NCBI RefSeq assembly: GCF_014651015.1
Contig: NZ_BMWB01000001.1
Coordinates: forward strand, 594,137-658,136
Direction of reading: 5' to 3'
DNA length: 64,000 nucleotides
Source of the DNA: Streptomyces xantholiticus
GTDB lineage: Bacteria; Actinomycetota; Actinomycetes; Streptomycetales; Streptomycetaceae
A program made the translations under genes and the position numbers. How positions within the stretch are numbered: the stretch's first letter is position 1; each line of letters begins with the position of its first letter. The notes below the pieces were generated by a model. The model worked only from the letters and a program-made list of their open reading frames with translations, was not told where the DNA came from and did not search any database. Shown here piece by piece: positions 49,264 through 58,380 of this stretch.

Positions 49264-50616
49264 TCAGTTGTTCCTTTCCAGCAGCCGGCCCGTCGGCGCG
49301 GCCAGGTTGCCGTTCTCCACGATCCGCTCGCCGCGCAGCCACGTCGATCTGACGACTCCGTACAGCGTCCTGCCCGCGTATGCGGTCACCTGGTTGCGGT
49401 GGTGCAGCCCCGCGGGGTCGACGGTGAAGGTCTCGTCGGGAGCGAGGACCGCGAAGTCGGCGTCGCGGCCCGCCTCGATGGCGCCCTTGGTGCTCAGGCC
49501 CGCCAGTTCCGCGGGGGCCTTCGCCATCCAGCGGACGACGTCGTCGAGGGTGTGGCCGCGCTTGCGGGCCTCGGTCCAGATCGCGGGCAGACCGAGCTGG
49601 AGCGAGGAGATGCCGCCCCAGGCGGATGCGAAGTCCGGGGTCTTGAGGTCGGTGGTGCAGGGAGAGTGGTCCGAGACGATGCAGTCGATGGTGCCGTCGG
49701 CGAGGCCCTGCCAGAGCGCGTCCTGGTTGGCGGCCTCACGGATGGGCGGACAGCACTTGAACTCGGTGGCGCCGTCGGGGACTTCCTCAGCGGTGAGGGT
49801 GAGGAAGTGCGGGCAGGACTCGACGGTGATGGCGACCCCGTTCCGCTTGGCGGCGGCGATCAGCGGCAGGGCGTCGCTCGAGGACAGGTGCAGGACGTGG
49901 ACGCGGGCGCCGAGCCGCTCGGCGTGCGAGAGCAGGCCCTCGATCGCGGTGTTCTCGGCGTCGCGCGGCCGGGAGGCGAGAAAGTCGGCGTATCTGGGCC
50001 CGCTCCGCTGCGGGGCGGCCGCGAGGTGGTGCGGGTCCTCCGCGTGCACGATCAGCAGTCCGCCGAACCCCGAGATCTCCGCCATGGAGCGGGCGAGCTG
50101 CTCCTGGTCGAGTTCGGGGAACTCCTCGACGCCGGACGGTGAGAGGAAGCACTTGAAGCCGAAGACGCCGGCGTCGTGCAGCGGTCGCAGGTCCTTCACG
50201 TTGGACGGGATCGCACCGCCCCAGAAGCCGACGTCGATGTGCGCCTTGCTGCGGGCGACCTCCTGCTTGACGGCGAGGTGGCCGACCGTGGTGGTGGGGG
50301 GCAAGGAGTTGAGCGGCATGTCGAGCAGCGTGGTGATGCCGCCCGCCGCGGCCGCGCGGGTGGCGGTCCAGAAGCCCTCCCACTCGGTGCGGCCGGGGTC
50401 GTTCACATGCACATGGGTGTCGACGAGGCCGGGCATGACGACGTCGTCCCCGACGTCCTCGAGCCGTGCACCGGCCGGCACGACGGCGTCGTACGGTCCC
50501 ACCACGGCGATCCGGCCGCCGGCGACGGCGACCGTCGCGGCGCGCGTCCCCTCGGGGGTGATCACCCGGGTCGAGCGCAGGACCAGCTCCACTTCCACGT
50601 CGGACACGTCGGACAC
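49264..50616 (-). CDS. allB: Allantoinase
   Basis: This 450-residue cyclic amidohydrolase opens allantoin to allantoate. It has the metal motif [20 protein letters not shown], the carbamylated-Lys region [20 protein letters not shown], metal His in [10 protein letters not shown] and [10 protein letters not shown], and the metal Asp in [20 protein letters not shown]. The CFLSPSG and DHSPC wordings separate it from dihydropyrimidinase at 16289. It is the first gene of the allB-alc operon, divergent from the IclR regulator. The TTCAAC/GTTGAA repeat lies 36-52 bases upstream. Confidence 0.93.
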   Translation of the reverse strand: MSDVSDVEVELVLRSTRVITPEGTRAATVAVAGGRIAVVGPYDAVVPAGARLEDVGDDVVMPGLVDTHVHVNDPGRTEWEGFWTATRAAAAGGITTLLDMPLNSLPPTTTVGHLAVKQEVARSKAHIDVGFWGGAIPSNVKDLRPLHDAGVFGFKCFLSPSGVEEFPELDQEQLARSMAEISGFGGLLIVHAEDPHHLAAAPQRSGPRYADFLASRPRDAENTAIEGLLSHAERLGARVHVLHLSSSDALPLIAAAKRNGVAITVESCPHFLTLTAEEVPDGATEFKCCPPIREAANQDALWQGLADGTIDCIVSDHSPCTTDLKTPDFASAWGGISSLQLGLPAIWTEARKRGHTLDDVVRWMAKAPAELAGLSTKGAIEAGRDADFAVLAPDETFTVDPAGLHHRNQVTAYAGRTLYGVVRSTWLRGERIVENGNLAAPTGRLLERNN

Positions 50617-50651
50617 CCGCTCCCCTCACTTCCACTCTGCGCGGCGAAAAA

Positions 50652-50668
50652 TTCAACGAACTGTTGAA
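50652..50668. promoter_or_regulatory. TTCAAC-N5-GTTGAA inverted repeat before allantoinase
   Basis: TTCAAC and GTTGAA arms with a five-base gap lie 36-52 bases upstream of the allB start. The position is that of an operator, presumably for the IclR protein encoded divergently. A related TTTCAAC is found at 50760-50766. Confidence 0.5.
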
Positions 50669-50725
50669 GGAGTCTTCCCCTCCGGCCGGTACCCGTCAAG
50701 GCCCGGCGGAGCCGCGAGGCCACCC

Positions 50726-50755
50726 TTGCGCTTTTCCATAAAGTGGAAGTATAAT
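50726..50755 (+). promoter_or_regulatory. Promoter of the IclR regulator with TTCCA-N5-TGGAA operator
   Basis: TTGCGC (50726-50731) and a perfect TATAAT (50750-50755) are spaced by 18 bases. The spacer is almost filled by TTCCATAAAGTGGAA (50734-50748), an inverted repeat well placed for autorepression. The leader to the GTG is about 160 bases and has no recognised riboswitch. Confidence 0.6.
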
Positions 50756-50921
50756 TCCATTTCAACGTGGTCGCTTCAGCCAGGAGCCGGCCCGCGCAAC
50801 ACCGCAGGCACAGGGACAAACGCCCCCTGACCGGCCAGGACGCGCCTGGGCGGACGATGTGTCCCACGGATGCGCCGGGTAGGCTGCTGCCTTGCCCTGC
50901 CTGCCCGAAAGGACCGCCGAC

Positions 50922-51722
50922 GTGCCGACGTCCAGCGCCAGCGCCACCGACGCAGCCAAGCCCGCCGCCAGCGGCGGCGTGCAGTCCCTTGAGCGCGCCT
51001 TCGACCTGCTCGAGCGAATGGCCGACGCCGGTGGGGAGGTAGGTCTCAGTGAGCTCTCCGTCAGCAGCGGTCTCCCCCTGCCCACCATCCACCGGCTGAT
51101 GCGGACGCTGGTCGCCTGCGGTTACGTACGGCAGCAGCCCAACCGCCGCTATGCGCTCGGCCCCCGGCTGATCCGCCTCGGCGAGTCCGCATCCCGCCTG
51201 CTCGGCACCTGGGCGCGCCCCTATCTCGCCCGTCTCGTCGAGGAGACCGGCGAGACCGCCAACATGGCGCTGCTCGACGGCGACGAGATCGTGTACGTCG
51301 CGCAGGTGCCCTCCAAGCACTCCATGCGCATGTTCACCGAGGTCGGCCGCCGGGTGCTGCCGCACTCCACCGGCGTCGGCAAGGCGCTCCTCGCGCACAC
51401 CCCGGCGGAGGAGGTACGGGCGCTGCTGGCCCGTACCGGCATGCCGGCCGCAACCGAGAAGACGATCACCACGCCCGAGGGCTTCCTGGCGGCGCTCGAA
51501 CAGGTCCGCCGCGCCGGCTACGCGGTGGACGACAACGAACAGGAGATCGGCGTCCGCTGTCTGGCGGTCTCCGTGCCCGACTCCCCCACCGCGGCCGCTG
51601 TCTCGATCTCCGGTCCGGCGGGCCGCGTGACGGAGGCGGCGACGGAGAGGATCGTGCCGCTGCTCCAGGAGGTCGCCCGCGACCTGTCCGCGGCGCTGGC
51701 CACCACCAACGGCCAGGGCTGA
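50922..51722 (+). CDS. allR: IclR-family regulator (AllR-like)
   Basis: This protein of about 266 residues has an IclR winged helix (VQSLERAFDLLERMADAGGE, LSELSVSSGLPLPTIHRLMR) and an effector domain (YVAQVPSKHSMRMFTEVGRR, LPHSTGVGKALLA, DDNEQEIGVRCLAVSVPD) typical of glyoxylate/allantoin-responsive members. In Streptomyces coelicolor an IclR protein, AllR, controls allantoin genes and malate synthase, and the gene order here is the same. I infer that this is its orthologue. The GTG start at 50922 has AAAGGA nine bases upstream. Confidence 0.87.
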   Translation: MPTSSASATDAAKPAASGGVQSLERAFDLLERMADAGGEVGLSELSVSSGLPLPTIHRLMRTLVACGYVRQQPNRRYALGPRLIRLGESASRLLGTWARPYLARLVEETGETANMALLDGDEIVYVAQVPSKHSMRMFTEVGRRVLPHSTGVGKALLAHTPAEEVRALLARTGMPAATEKTITTPEGFLAALEQVRRAGYAVDDNEQEIGVRCLAVSVPDSPTAAAVSISGPAGRVTEAATERIVPLLQEVARDLSAALATTNGQG

Positions 51723-51732
51723 CGACGCGGAA

Positions 51733-51760
51733 GGGGCCCGGACCGCGGTCCGGGCCCCTC
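51733..51760 (+). terminator. 28-bp perfect palindrome after the IclR gene
   Basis: AGGGGCCCGGACCG is followed directly by its inverted copy (51733-51760), ten bases after the IclR stop. It forms a long GC stem and is a probable terminator. Confidence 0.7.
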
Positions 51761-52250
51761 GAACCGCACCGTGCAGGAGCCCGGTGCGGCCTGCGCCGGG
51801 ACGGTCACCTCGGGCTCCACGGTCGACTCCCACCGGCAGCCGGCGGGAGTCGAGCCCGAACGCCGACGGCATCCGCACCCGCCACCCCTCGGGCGCAGTC
51901 GCCCGCACCGAGACCCGTAGCGCGCCCGGTGCCTGGCCCAGCACGTCGAGCGCGAGGTGGGCGGTCTGCGGAGCGTCGCTCTCCGGAACGACGTCGGAAC
52001 CGGCGCCCAGTGATGCGTCCAGATGCCGGCGGGAATCGCCGGCCGCACGGTTCACCGACGGCGGCTCGGCGGCGTTGCCCGTGCCCCAGGCCGACGGCTT
52101 GTCGCCCAGTACATGCGCGAGCGTGCCGCCGTGGGCGACCGCGTCCCACGCCGGCCAGGTGCGGCTCAGATCGCGGCCGTCGAACACGGAGCTTTTGATG
52201 TACCGGGCGGTGTCGCTCGCGCCCGGCGCCGTGACGGTCGGCGTGCCGCC
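51761..52250 (-). pseudogene. C-terminal remnant of a GH92-like alpha-mannosidase/NEW3-type glycosidase
   Basis: The minus strand from about 52250 encodes ARYIKSSVFDGRDLSRTWPA, then GGTLAHVLGDKPSAWGTGNA. This resembles the end of the GH92 catalytic domain (YIxSxxxNGxxLxRxW...GGTLxxxLGxxPxxxWG). The frame continues through VSVRATAPEGWRVRMPSAFG and, after a shift near 51838, gives STVEPEVTVPAQAAPGSCTV, a NEW3-like beta domain. The catalytic body is absent. The remnant abuts the IclR terminator. Together with the 150 bases up to the CsbD gene, it fills the gap. Confidence 0.5.
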
Positions 52251-52400
52251 CTCCGCTCGCCGTACTCGCCGATCCTGACGACGCGAGGGTGATGTCGTCG
52301 AGCGGCGGGTCCTCTGGCTGTCCCGGCTCGTTACGGCGGGATCGGTTTCCATCCCCGGGGCACGGGCAGGCGGTTTGGTGGGACCTACGAAAGGACCGAC

Positions 52401-52574
52401 ATGAGTACCGGAGAGAAGGCCAAGGCCAAGGCCGAACAAGTTCTCGGGAAGGCCGTGCGGAAGGCCGCCCACGCGATGGGCAAGGACACCACCGCGGCCA
52501 AGGGCGCGGCGCTGGAGGCCCGGGGCAGGGCTCGCGCCACCAAGGAGAAGTCGAGGGACCGCTTCAGGCACTGA
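52401..52574 (+). CDS. CsbD-family small stress protein
   Basis: This 57-residue, Lys/Ala-rich, highly helical protein starts MSTGEKAKAKAEQVLGKAVR and ends ARATKEKSRDRFRH. It fits the CsbD pattern of short, hydrophilic general-stress proteins. AAGGA precedes the ATG. A GGTTT (near 52367)...GGGCAG-like pair upstream vaguely recalls sigma-B-type promoters, which would fit a stress role, but I would not rely on it. It lies 122 bases before the SRPBCC gene. Confidence 0.7.
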   Translation: MSTGEKAKAKAEQVLGKAVRKAAHAMGKDTTAAKGAALEARGRARATKEKSRDRFRH

Positions 52575-52696
52575 CCCGTCGTCACGAGGAGCACGACGTT
52601 CCTCCGGCGACACGGTCGCCGTCGCCGCGGCACCCGCCTGACCGTTCCCCGACGCATGCGGAAGGCATCCGTGCGGTAGCACGAGGAGGTCAACAG

Positions 52697-53119
52697 ATGA
52701 GCATGGTGAAGGAGTCCGTGGACGTCGACGTCCCGCTTCACACCGCTTACAACCAGTGGACCCAGTTCGAAGCGTTCCCCCAGTTCATGGCGGGTGTCCA
52801 AGAGGTCCGGCAGATCGACGACCGCCACAACCACTGGACGACGAAGATCGGCGGCGTCCACAGGGAGTTCGACACCGAGATCATCGACAAACTGCCCGAC
52901 GACCGGATCGCCTGGCGCACGACCGGCGGCGAGATCCACCAGATGGGCATGGTCCGCTTCCAGCGCCTGGACGACAGCCACACGCGGGTGGAGCTCGTCA
53001 TGGAGGTCCAACCCAGCGGCATGGCAGAAAAGACCGCTGCGGCGTCGGGCCTGATCCACCGGCGGGTGAAGGGCGACATGCGCCGCTTCAAGGAGTTCAT
53101 CGAAGAAGAAGGACGGTGA
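52697..53119 (+). CDS. SRPBCC (cyclase/dehydrase-type) protein
   Basis: This 140-residue START/Bet v1-fold protein begins MSMVKESVDVDVPLHTAYNQ and has WTQFEAFPQFMAGVQEVRQI, REFDTEIIDKLPDDRIAWRT, then RVELVMEVQPSGMAEK. These are the marks of the polyketide cyclase/dehydrase family as found in actinobacterial stress loci beside CsbD. It probably binds a hydrophobic ligand; no polyketide genes are near. GAGGAGG lies upstream of the ATG. Confidence 0.82.
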   Translation: MSMVKESVDVDVPLHTAYNQWTQFEAFPQFMAGVQEVRQIDDRHNHWTTKIGGVHREFDTEIIDKLPDDRIAWRTTGGEIHQMGMVRFQRLDDSHTRVELVMEVQPSGMAEKTAAASGLIHRRVKGDMRRFKEFIEEEGR

Positions 53120-53187
53120 GACGGGCGGCCGGCGTGGCGGGGTCAGTCCCGGCTGACGCCGGATACCCGCGCCCGACAGTGCTCATG

Positions 53188-53221
53188 CCGGTGCGCCCCA
53201 ACCGGACGGTGGGCGCACCGG
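53188..53221. terminator. Bidirectional stem-loop
   Basis: CCGGTGCGCCC (53188-53198) pairs with GGGCGCACCGG (53211-53221) between the convergent SRPBCC and DUF5955-like genes. Confidence 0.7.
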
Positions 53222-53284
53222 ACGTTGAGGACCCGTGCCCGGGCCTCCTCGCGACGCCCCGCGCAGTGGGGCGTACGCGCGTCG

Positions 53285-53584
53285 TCACAGGCGCCGGGGC
53301 GGGGTGTCGCCGAAGAGGTCGACGGCCGTACGGACCTGCATCAGCGCGGGCGAGAGCGCGCTGACTGAGCCGATCGCGCCGGCGATGAGCAGGAGCGATC
53401 GGCGCATCCGGGGGATCTCCGGGTCACCTGCCGCCACCATCGCGGCCAGCACGGCCAGCTCGTCCTCGGCGATCCCCCGGTCGCTGAAATCGACGGGATG
53501 TCCGGCCAGTTCGCGCCGGAGCCTGGCGACCGCAGCCCGCAACTCCGCCGCTCTCGGATCCTCGCCGTTGCCTCTGCCCGTCAC
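53285..53584 (-). CDS. Small conserved streptomycete protein (DUF5955-like)
   Basis: This protein of about 99 residues has an N-terminal charged helix (AAELRAAVARLRRELAGHPV), a conserved middle (DFSDRGIAEDELAVLAAMVA), and a C-terminal hydrophobic helix, RRSLLLIAGAIGSVSALSPA. It resembles a small Streptomyces family I believe is DUF5955 (not verified). It may associate with membranes or a protein partner. The start is uncertain between GTG 53584 and TTG 53611. It is downstream of the kinase operon end but separated by 149 bases. Confidence 0.55.
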   Translation of the reverse strand: MTGRGNGEDPRAAELRAAVARLRRELAGHPVDFSDRGIAEDELAVLAAMVAAGDPEIPRMRRSLLLIAGAIGSVSALSPALMQVRTAVDLFGDTPPRRL

Positions 53585-53733
53585 CCGCGTCTGCCCCACG
53601 CTCTGCAACAAAGCCCAGCCTCTCGCACGTCCCTGTGCACATCAACGGCCCCACAGGACGGTGGTCGAGCGCCCGAGGGGTGCGGGCCAGTTAACGCCAT
53701 CCGGCCCGCACCGCGCCACCGTGCGGACGTAAT

Positions 53734-55656
53734 TCAGGACGAGGGGACGGGATCCATCGCGTTGCGCCACACGGTCACGTCGACGGTGATGAACCGGCTG
53801 GCGTCGTTCTCCGAGGACTTGCCCTGGTAGGTGACGAGGCCTACGTGACCGGAGTCCGTGAGCACACAGATCTGGGAGCCCTTGGAGAGCAGGCCCATCT
53901 CGATGGTGGTGGTGTAGCGCGTGTCGTTCCGGCATGTGTCGAGGTCGCCGGCCTGGCCGCTGCCCAGCAGGATCATCCTGCCGCTCTCGGTCTCGACCTG
54001 GCTGAGGTCGCCCTCGTACTCGAAGTCGGCGTTGGAGTCGTCGTCGAGCGGCTTGATCGGGTCATGGTCCAGGAAGATGTGGTAGTTGTTCACGATGTTG
54101 AGCCCGGTGTACGTCTTGGGCTCCGGCGCGGGCACCGCGTCGCCGGGCGCGGTGTCCAGGCCGTCGCCGTCGGCCCCCGGCGTGGCGTCGCCCGAAGGGG
54201 TTGTTTCCTTGGGCGTGGTGCCCGCCGACGGGTCACCCTTGCCCTGGCTCTGGTTGGTCTTGTCCTTGTCTCTGTCGGACAGGGCGAGGTAGGCCCCGCC
54301 GCCGGCCGCGCCGCCGACGATCAGGGTGACGAGGGCCGCGATGGCGAGATTGCGCGCCTTGTTCTTCTTCTTGGGCGGCGTGGCCGCCGGCACGGGAGAG
54401 GCGACCGTGCCGTACGGCTGCGGGGCGGTGTGGTGCTGCGGGTGCGGCGCCGTCTGGGGGTAGCCGTAGCCGGGCGCCGGCTGGGCGGCCTGCGGGTAGC
54501 CGTACGTCGGCTGGGCGGGCGGCTGCTGGTGCGCGGCGGGCGGCTGCGGCTGCACCGGCGGCTGCTGATGTGCCCCCGGCTGCTGCGGCTGCGGCGCGGG
54601 CCCGAACCCCGGCGGCGGGGTCTGTGGTGCGGCATGCGCGGTCGGCGCGTGGGCCGGGGCGGGAGCTGCGGGTGCCGCAGGCGCCGCCACGGGCGGCTGG
54701 CCGCTCGCGGGCGTGGCCGGCGGGGCGGGCGCGGCCTTGCGGGTCGAGATCTCGGCGGCCACGACGCTCGGCAGCCACTCCTCCGGACGCCGCAGCACGG
54801 TCTCCCCGTTGGCCGTCTGGCAGATACTCAGGATCTCGGCGACCGACGGCCGCCCCTCAGGCTCCTTGACCATGCAGCGGGTCACCAGTTCGCGCAGCTG
54901 CTCGGGGAGGTCGGTGAGGTCCGGCTGCTCGTGGACGATCCGGTAGAGCACACCGTGCGAGGTGCCCTCGCCGAACGCCGCCCTGCCGGTCGCCGCGTAC
55001 GCCGTGATCTGGCCGAGGGCGAAGATGTCGGTGGCCGGGGTGACATGACTGCCCGCCGCCTGCTCGGGAGCCATGAAGGAGGGCGTGCCGATGGTGACGC
55101 CGCTGCTGGTGAGAGAGGTGGCGTCGGCGGCCCGGGCGATGCCGAAGTCGATGACGCGCGGACCGTCGGCGGCGAGGAGCACGTTCGCGGGCTTGAGGTC
55201 GCGGTGGACGATGCCGGCGCCGTGGATGATCTGCAGCGCCTCCGCGATGCCGGCGACCAGCAACAGCACGGTGTCGACCGGCAGTTTGCCGTGCTGGGCG
55301 ACCGCGTCGGCGAGGGAGGGGCCGGGGACGTACGCGGTGGCCAGCCAGGGCTGCTCGGCGTCGGCGTCCGCGTCGATGACGGGCGCGGTGAACAGGCCCT
55401 GCACGCGCTGCGCGGCCTGCACCTCCTGGGCGAAGCGGCGGCGGAATTCGGCGTCCTGGCCGAAGTCGGGCCGGATCACCTTGATGGCGACCGCGCGGCC
55501 GCCGGGCGTGTAGGAAAGGTAGACCTTGCCCATGCCGCCGGCGCCGAGGCGGGCAGCGATCTTGTATCCGGCGACGTGCTTCGGATCGTCCTCACCCAGC
55601 GGCTGGAAGACCGTTCCCTGGTGTGCGCGGCCACTCATCGACTCTTGATCCCCCAT
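53734..55656 (-). CDS. Membrane Ser/Thr protein kinase
   Basis: This 640-residue Hanks-type kinase has the N-terminal domain at about 30-290: P-loop LGAGGMGKVYLSY, Lys in AIKVIRPD, HRDLKPANVLL, DFGIARAADATSLTSSGVTI and FMAPEQAAG. A long Ala/Pro/Gln-rich cytoplasmic linker follows (about 300-430), then a basic KKKNKAR stop and one membrane helix (about 437-460). A Thr/Asp-rich stem leads to an outer domain of about 130 residues with two Cys (DTCRNDTRY, SQICVLTDSG). There are no PASTA repeats, so the signal sensed differs from PknB. GAGG six bases before the ATG fixes the start. Confidence 0.9.
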   Translation of the reverse strand: MGDQESMSGRAHQGTVFQPLGEDDPKHVAGYKIAARLGAGGMGKVYLSYTPGGRAVAIKVIRPDFGQDAEFRRRFAQEVQAAQRVQGLFTAPVIDADADAEQPWLATAYVPGPSLADAVAQHGKLPVDTVLLLVAGIAEALQIIHGAGIVHRDLKPANVLLAADGPRVIDFGIARAADATSLTSSGVTIGTPSFMAPEQAAGSHVTPATDIFALGQITAYAATGRAAFGEGTSHGVLYRIVHEQPDLTDLPEQLRELVTRCMVKEPEGRPSVAEILSICQTANGETVLRRPEEWLPSVVAAEISTRKAAPAPPATPASGQPPVAAPAAPAAPAPAHAPTAHAAPQTPPPGFGPAPQPQQPGAHQQPPVQPQPPAAHQQPPAQPTYGYPQAAQPAPGYGYPQTAPHPQHHTAPQPYGTVASPVPAATPPKKKNKARNLAIAALVTLIVGGAAGGGAYLALSDRDKDKTNQSQGKGDPSAGTTPKETTPSGDATPGADGDGLDTAPGDAVPAPEPKTYTGLNIVNNYHIFLDHDPIKPLDDDSNADFEYEGDLSQVETESGRMILLGSGQAGDLDTCRNDTRYTTTIEMGLLSKGSQICVLTDSGHVGLVTYQGKSSENDASRFITVDVTVWRNAMDPVPSS

Positions 55657-55673
55657 GGCGAACCTCAGTGTTG

Positions 55674-55685
55674 AAGGTGCACCTT
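55674..55685. promoter_or_regulatory. AAGGTGCACCTT palindrome upstream of the kinase gene
   Basis: A 12-bp perfect palindrome lies 18-29 bases before the kinase ATG, followed by a partial repeat (AAGGTGTCACC). It could be an operator, or part of the ribosome-binding leader; function is unknown. Confidence 0.3.
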
Positions 55686-55828
55686 ATCCAAGGTGTCACC
55701 CGCCTCTCCACGTCGGACGACCGGCATCGCACGGGCGGTTGCAGGATTGCGCGGACAACCCCCGTCAGACGCAGCGCCGAAGACGCCGCTGCCCGCGAAT
55801 TCACCCACTTATGGGATAGGGAGTCCCC

Positions 55829-56452
55829 ATGCCATCTCCTCGAACCTCGTCCGCGCCCCAAGGAACGGCCGTCGCCGGATTGTTGCTCGCGGCGGGCGGT
55901 GGCCGGCGTCTCGGCGGCCGGCCGAAGGCGCTGCTGGAGCACCACGGAAGACCTCTCGTCGAGCACGCGGTGCGGATGCTCCGCGAGGGCGGCTGCGATC
56001 CGGTGCACGTGGTGCTGGGCGCGTCGGCGGCCCGGGTGCGGCGGGAGGCGGACCTGTCGGCGTGCGTGGTGCGGGACAACCCGGACTGGGAGGAGGGGAT
56101 GGGCTCCTCCTTGCGGGTGGGGCTCGCATCGCTCAGGTCGCCCGGGTCGGCGGACGCGGCGCTGGTGCTGCTGGTGGACCAGCCCGGGATCGGCGCGGAG
56201 GCGGTGGCTCGGGTGCGCGGGGCGTACCGCTCGCGCGCGTCACTGGTGGCGGCGGCGTACGAGGGGCGGCGCGGGCACCCGGTGCTCTTCGGCGCGGACC
56301 GGTGGGCCGAGGTGGCGGCGACCGCGGTGGGCGACCGGGGTGCGCGGGCGTATCTGGCGGCGCACACCGACGCGATCACGCTCGTCGAGTGCGGTGACGT
56401 GGCGCAGGCGTACGACATCGACACGCCCGAGGACCTGCGCCACCTTCGGTGA
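55829..56452 (+). CDS. MobA-like nucleotidyltransferase (molybdenum cofactor cytidylyltransferase type)
   Basis: This 207-residue protein has the NTP-transferase signature GLLLAAGGGRRLGGRPKALL, then CVVRDNPDWEEGMGSSLRVG, LLVDQPGIGAEAV and GHPVLFGADRWAEVA. It fits the MocA/NTP_transf_3 group, which attaches CMP to molybdopterin for xanthine-dehydrogenase-type enzymes. Its place beside allantoin genes supports a role in maturing a purine-catabolic molybdoenzyme encoded elsewhere. GGGAG precedes the ATG. Confidence 0.78.
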   Translation: MPSPRTSSAPQGTAVAGLLLAAGGGRRLGGRPKALLEHHGRPLVEHAVRMLREGGCDPVHVVLGASAARVRREADLSACVVRDNPDWEEGMGSSLRVGLASLRSPGSADAALVLLVDQPGIGAEAVARVRGAYRSRASLVAAAYEGRRGHPVLFGADRWAEVAATAVGDRGARAYLAAHTDAITLVECGDVAQAYDIDTPEDLRHLR

Positions 56453-56512
56453 GCGGCGTGGCACGGTGCGCCACCTTCTGTCGAGCCGGAGAATCTCGAC
56501 ATCAACAAAACA

Positions 56513-56541
56513 TTGAACTTCCACCATGCGGTAACTAGTAT
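56513..56541 (+). promoter_or_regulatory. Malate synthase promoter with TTCCA-type site in the spacer
   Basis: TTGAAC (56513-56518) and TAGTAT (56536-56541) are spaced by exactly 17 bases. The spacer contains CTTCCACCATGCGG, which resembles the CTTCCACTTTATGGAA (minus strand) of the regulator promoter. I infer a shared IclR/AllR site. The leader is about 140 bases. Confidence 0.6.
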
Positions 56542-56687
56542 CCACTGATCAGAAGCGCCTGACAGCTCGGACGGCGCCCACGGCCGTACCTCGCAGCCCT
56601 GGCACGCAGTGCCATCCATCGGCGACCGGGCGGCCGCACGGCGGGTCCGCGCACAGCCCGTGAAGCTCGCGAAGGAAGTGACAGCTC

Positions 56688-58310
56688 ATGTCCGCACCAG
56701 CGCCGTCCCCGCTGGCAATCGTCGATGCCGAGCCCCTGCCCCGGCAGGAAGAGGTCCTCACCGAGGCGGCCCTCGCGTTCGTGGCCGAGCTGCACCGGCG
56801 CTTCACCCCGCGCCGTGACGAGTTGCTCGCCCGCCGCGCCGAGCGCCGCGCCGAGATCGCCCGTACGTCCACGCTGGACTTCCTCCCCGAGACCGCCGCG
56901 ATCCGCGCGGACGAGTCCTGGAAGGTCGCCCCGGCGCCCGCAGCCCTGAACGACCGCCGCGTGGAGATCACCGGACCCACCGACCGCAAGATGACCGTCA
57001 ACGCCCTCAACTCGGGCGCGAAGGTCTGGCTCGCCGACTTCGAGGACGCGTCAGCTCCCACCTGGGAGAACGTCGTCCTGGGCCAGCTCAATCTCATCGA
57101 CGCGTACGAGCGCCGGATCGACTTCACCGACCCGAGGTCCGGCAAGACGTATGCGCTGAAGCCCGCCGAGGAGCTCGCGACCGTGGTGATGCGCCCCCGC
57201 GGCTGGCACCTCGCCGAACGCCACCTGACGCTCGACGGCACCCCCGTCCCCGGCGCCCTGGTCGACTTCGGCCTCTACTTCTTCCACAACGCCAAGCGCC
57301 TGCTCGACCTCGGCAAGGGCCCGTACTTCTACCTGCCGAAGACGGAGTCGCACCTCGAGGCCCGCCTCTGGAACGACATCTTCGTCTTCGCCCAGGACTA
57401 CGTGGGCATCCCCCGGGGCACCGTCCGCGCGACCGTCCTGATCGAGACGATCACCGCGGCGTACGAGATGGAGGAGATCCTCTACGAGCTCCGCGACCAC
57501 GCCTCCGGCCTGAACGCGGGCCGCTGGGACTACCTCTTCTCCATCGTCAAGAACTTCCGTGACGGCGGCGAGAAGTTCGTCCTCCCCGACCGCAACGCGG
57601 TGACGATGACCGCCCCCTTCATGCGGGCCTACACCGAACTGCTGGTGCGCACCTGCCACAAGCGCGGCGCGCACGCGATCGGCGGCATGGCGGCCTTCAT
57701 CCCCTCCCGACGCGACGCCGAGGTCAACAAGGTCGCCTTCGAGAAGGTCAAGGCCGACAAGGACCGCGAGGCCGGCGACGGCTTCGACGGCTCCTGGGTC
57801 GCCCACCCGGACCTGGTCCCGATCGCGATGGCCTCCTTCGACGCGGTCCTCGGCTCGAAGCCGAACCAGAAGGACCGGCTGCGCGAGGACGTCTCCGTCG
57901 CACCGGGTGACCTGATCGCCATCGACTCGCTCGACGCCAGGCCCACGTACGAGGGCCTGCGCAACGCCGTCCAGGTCGGCACCCGCTACATCGAGGCGTG
58001 GCTGCGCGGCCTCGGCGCCGTCGCCATCTTCAACCTCATGGAGGACGCGGCGACGGCGGAGATCTCCCGCTCCCAGATCTGGCAGTGGATCAACGCGGGC
58101 GTCGTCTTCGAGAACGGCGAGCGCGCCACACCCGAGCTGGTCAGGAAGGTCGCGGCGGAGGAACTGGCCGCGATCCGTGAGGAGATGGGCGAGGAGGCCT
58201 TCGCCGCCGGCAACTGGCAGCGGGCGCACGACCTGCTGCTGAAGGTGGCTCTCGACGAGAACTACGAGGACTTCCTCACTCTCCCCGCCTACGCCCAACT
58301 CGTCGGCTGA
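56688..58310 (+). CDS. aceB: Malate synthase A
   Basis: This 540-residue enzyme condenses glyoxylate with acetyl-CoA. It carries [32 protein letters not shown] with the glyoxylate-binding Arg, [20 protein letters not shown] with the Mg-binding Glu, [12 protein letters not shown], and the catalytic Asp in [20 protein letters not shown]. This is the full set for the A isoform. In this position it uses glyoxylate from ureidoglycolate, linking allantoin breakdown to central carbon; isocitrate lyase is not nearby. GAAGGAAG lies before the ATG. Confidence 0.94.
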   Translation: MSAPAPSPLAIVDAEPLPRQEEVLTEAALAFVAELHRRFTPRRDELLARRAERRAEIARTSTLDFLPETAAIRADESWKVAPAPAALNDRRVEITGPTDRKMTVNALNSGAKVWLADFEDASAPTWENVVLGQLNLIDAYERRIDFTDPRSGKTYALKPAEELATVVMRPRGWHLAERHLTLDGTPVPGALVDFGLYFFHNAKRLLDLGKGPYFYLPKTESHLEARLWNDIFVFAQDYVGIPRGTVRATVLIETITAAYEMEEILYELRDHASGLNAGRWDYLFSIVKNFRDGGEKFVLPDRNAVTMTAPFMRAYTELLVRTCHKRGAHAIGGMAAFIPSRRDAEVNKVAFEKVKADKDREAGDGFDGSWVAHPDLVPIAMASFDAVLGSKPNQKDRLREDVSVAPGDLIAIDSLDARPTYEGLRNAVQVGTRYIEAWLRGLGAVAIFNLMEDAATAEISRSQIWQWINAGVVFENGERATPELVRKVAAEELAAIREEMGEEAFAAGNWQRAHDLLLKVALDENYEDFLTLPAYAQLVG

Positions 58311-58327
58311 CACCCCCCGCTCCTCCA

Positions 58328-58365
58328 GCACCGCCCCCGGTACCGCACAGCACCGGGGGCGGTGC
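58328..58365 (+). terminator. Terminator after malate synthase
   Basis: GCACCGCCCCCGGT (58328-58341) pairs perfectly with ACCGGGGGCGGTGC (58352-58365) around a ten-base loop, 18 bases after the stop. Confidence 0.75.
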
Positions 58366-58380
58366 GCTGCGCGGACGTTC

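Noticed and set aside
53845..55674. Open frame of about 609 codons on the plus strand opposite the Ser/Thr kinase
   Set aside because: It is antisense to a kinase with all catalytic motifs and shows only Arg/Gly/Val-rich sequence without motifs.
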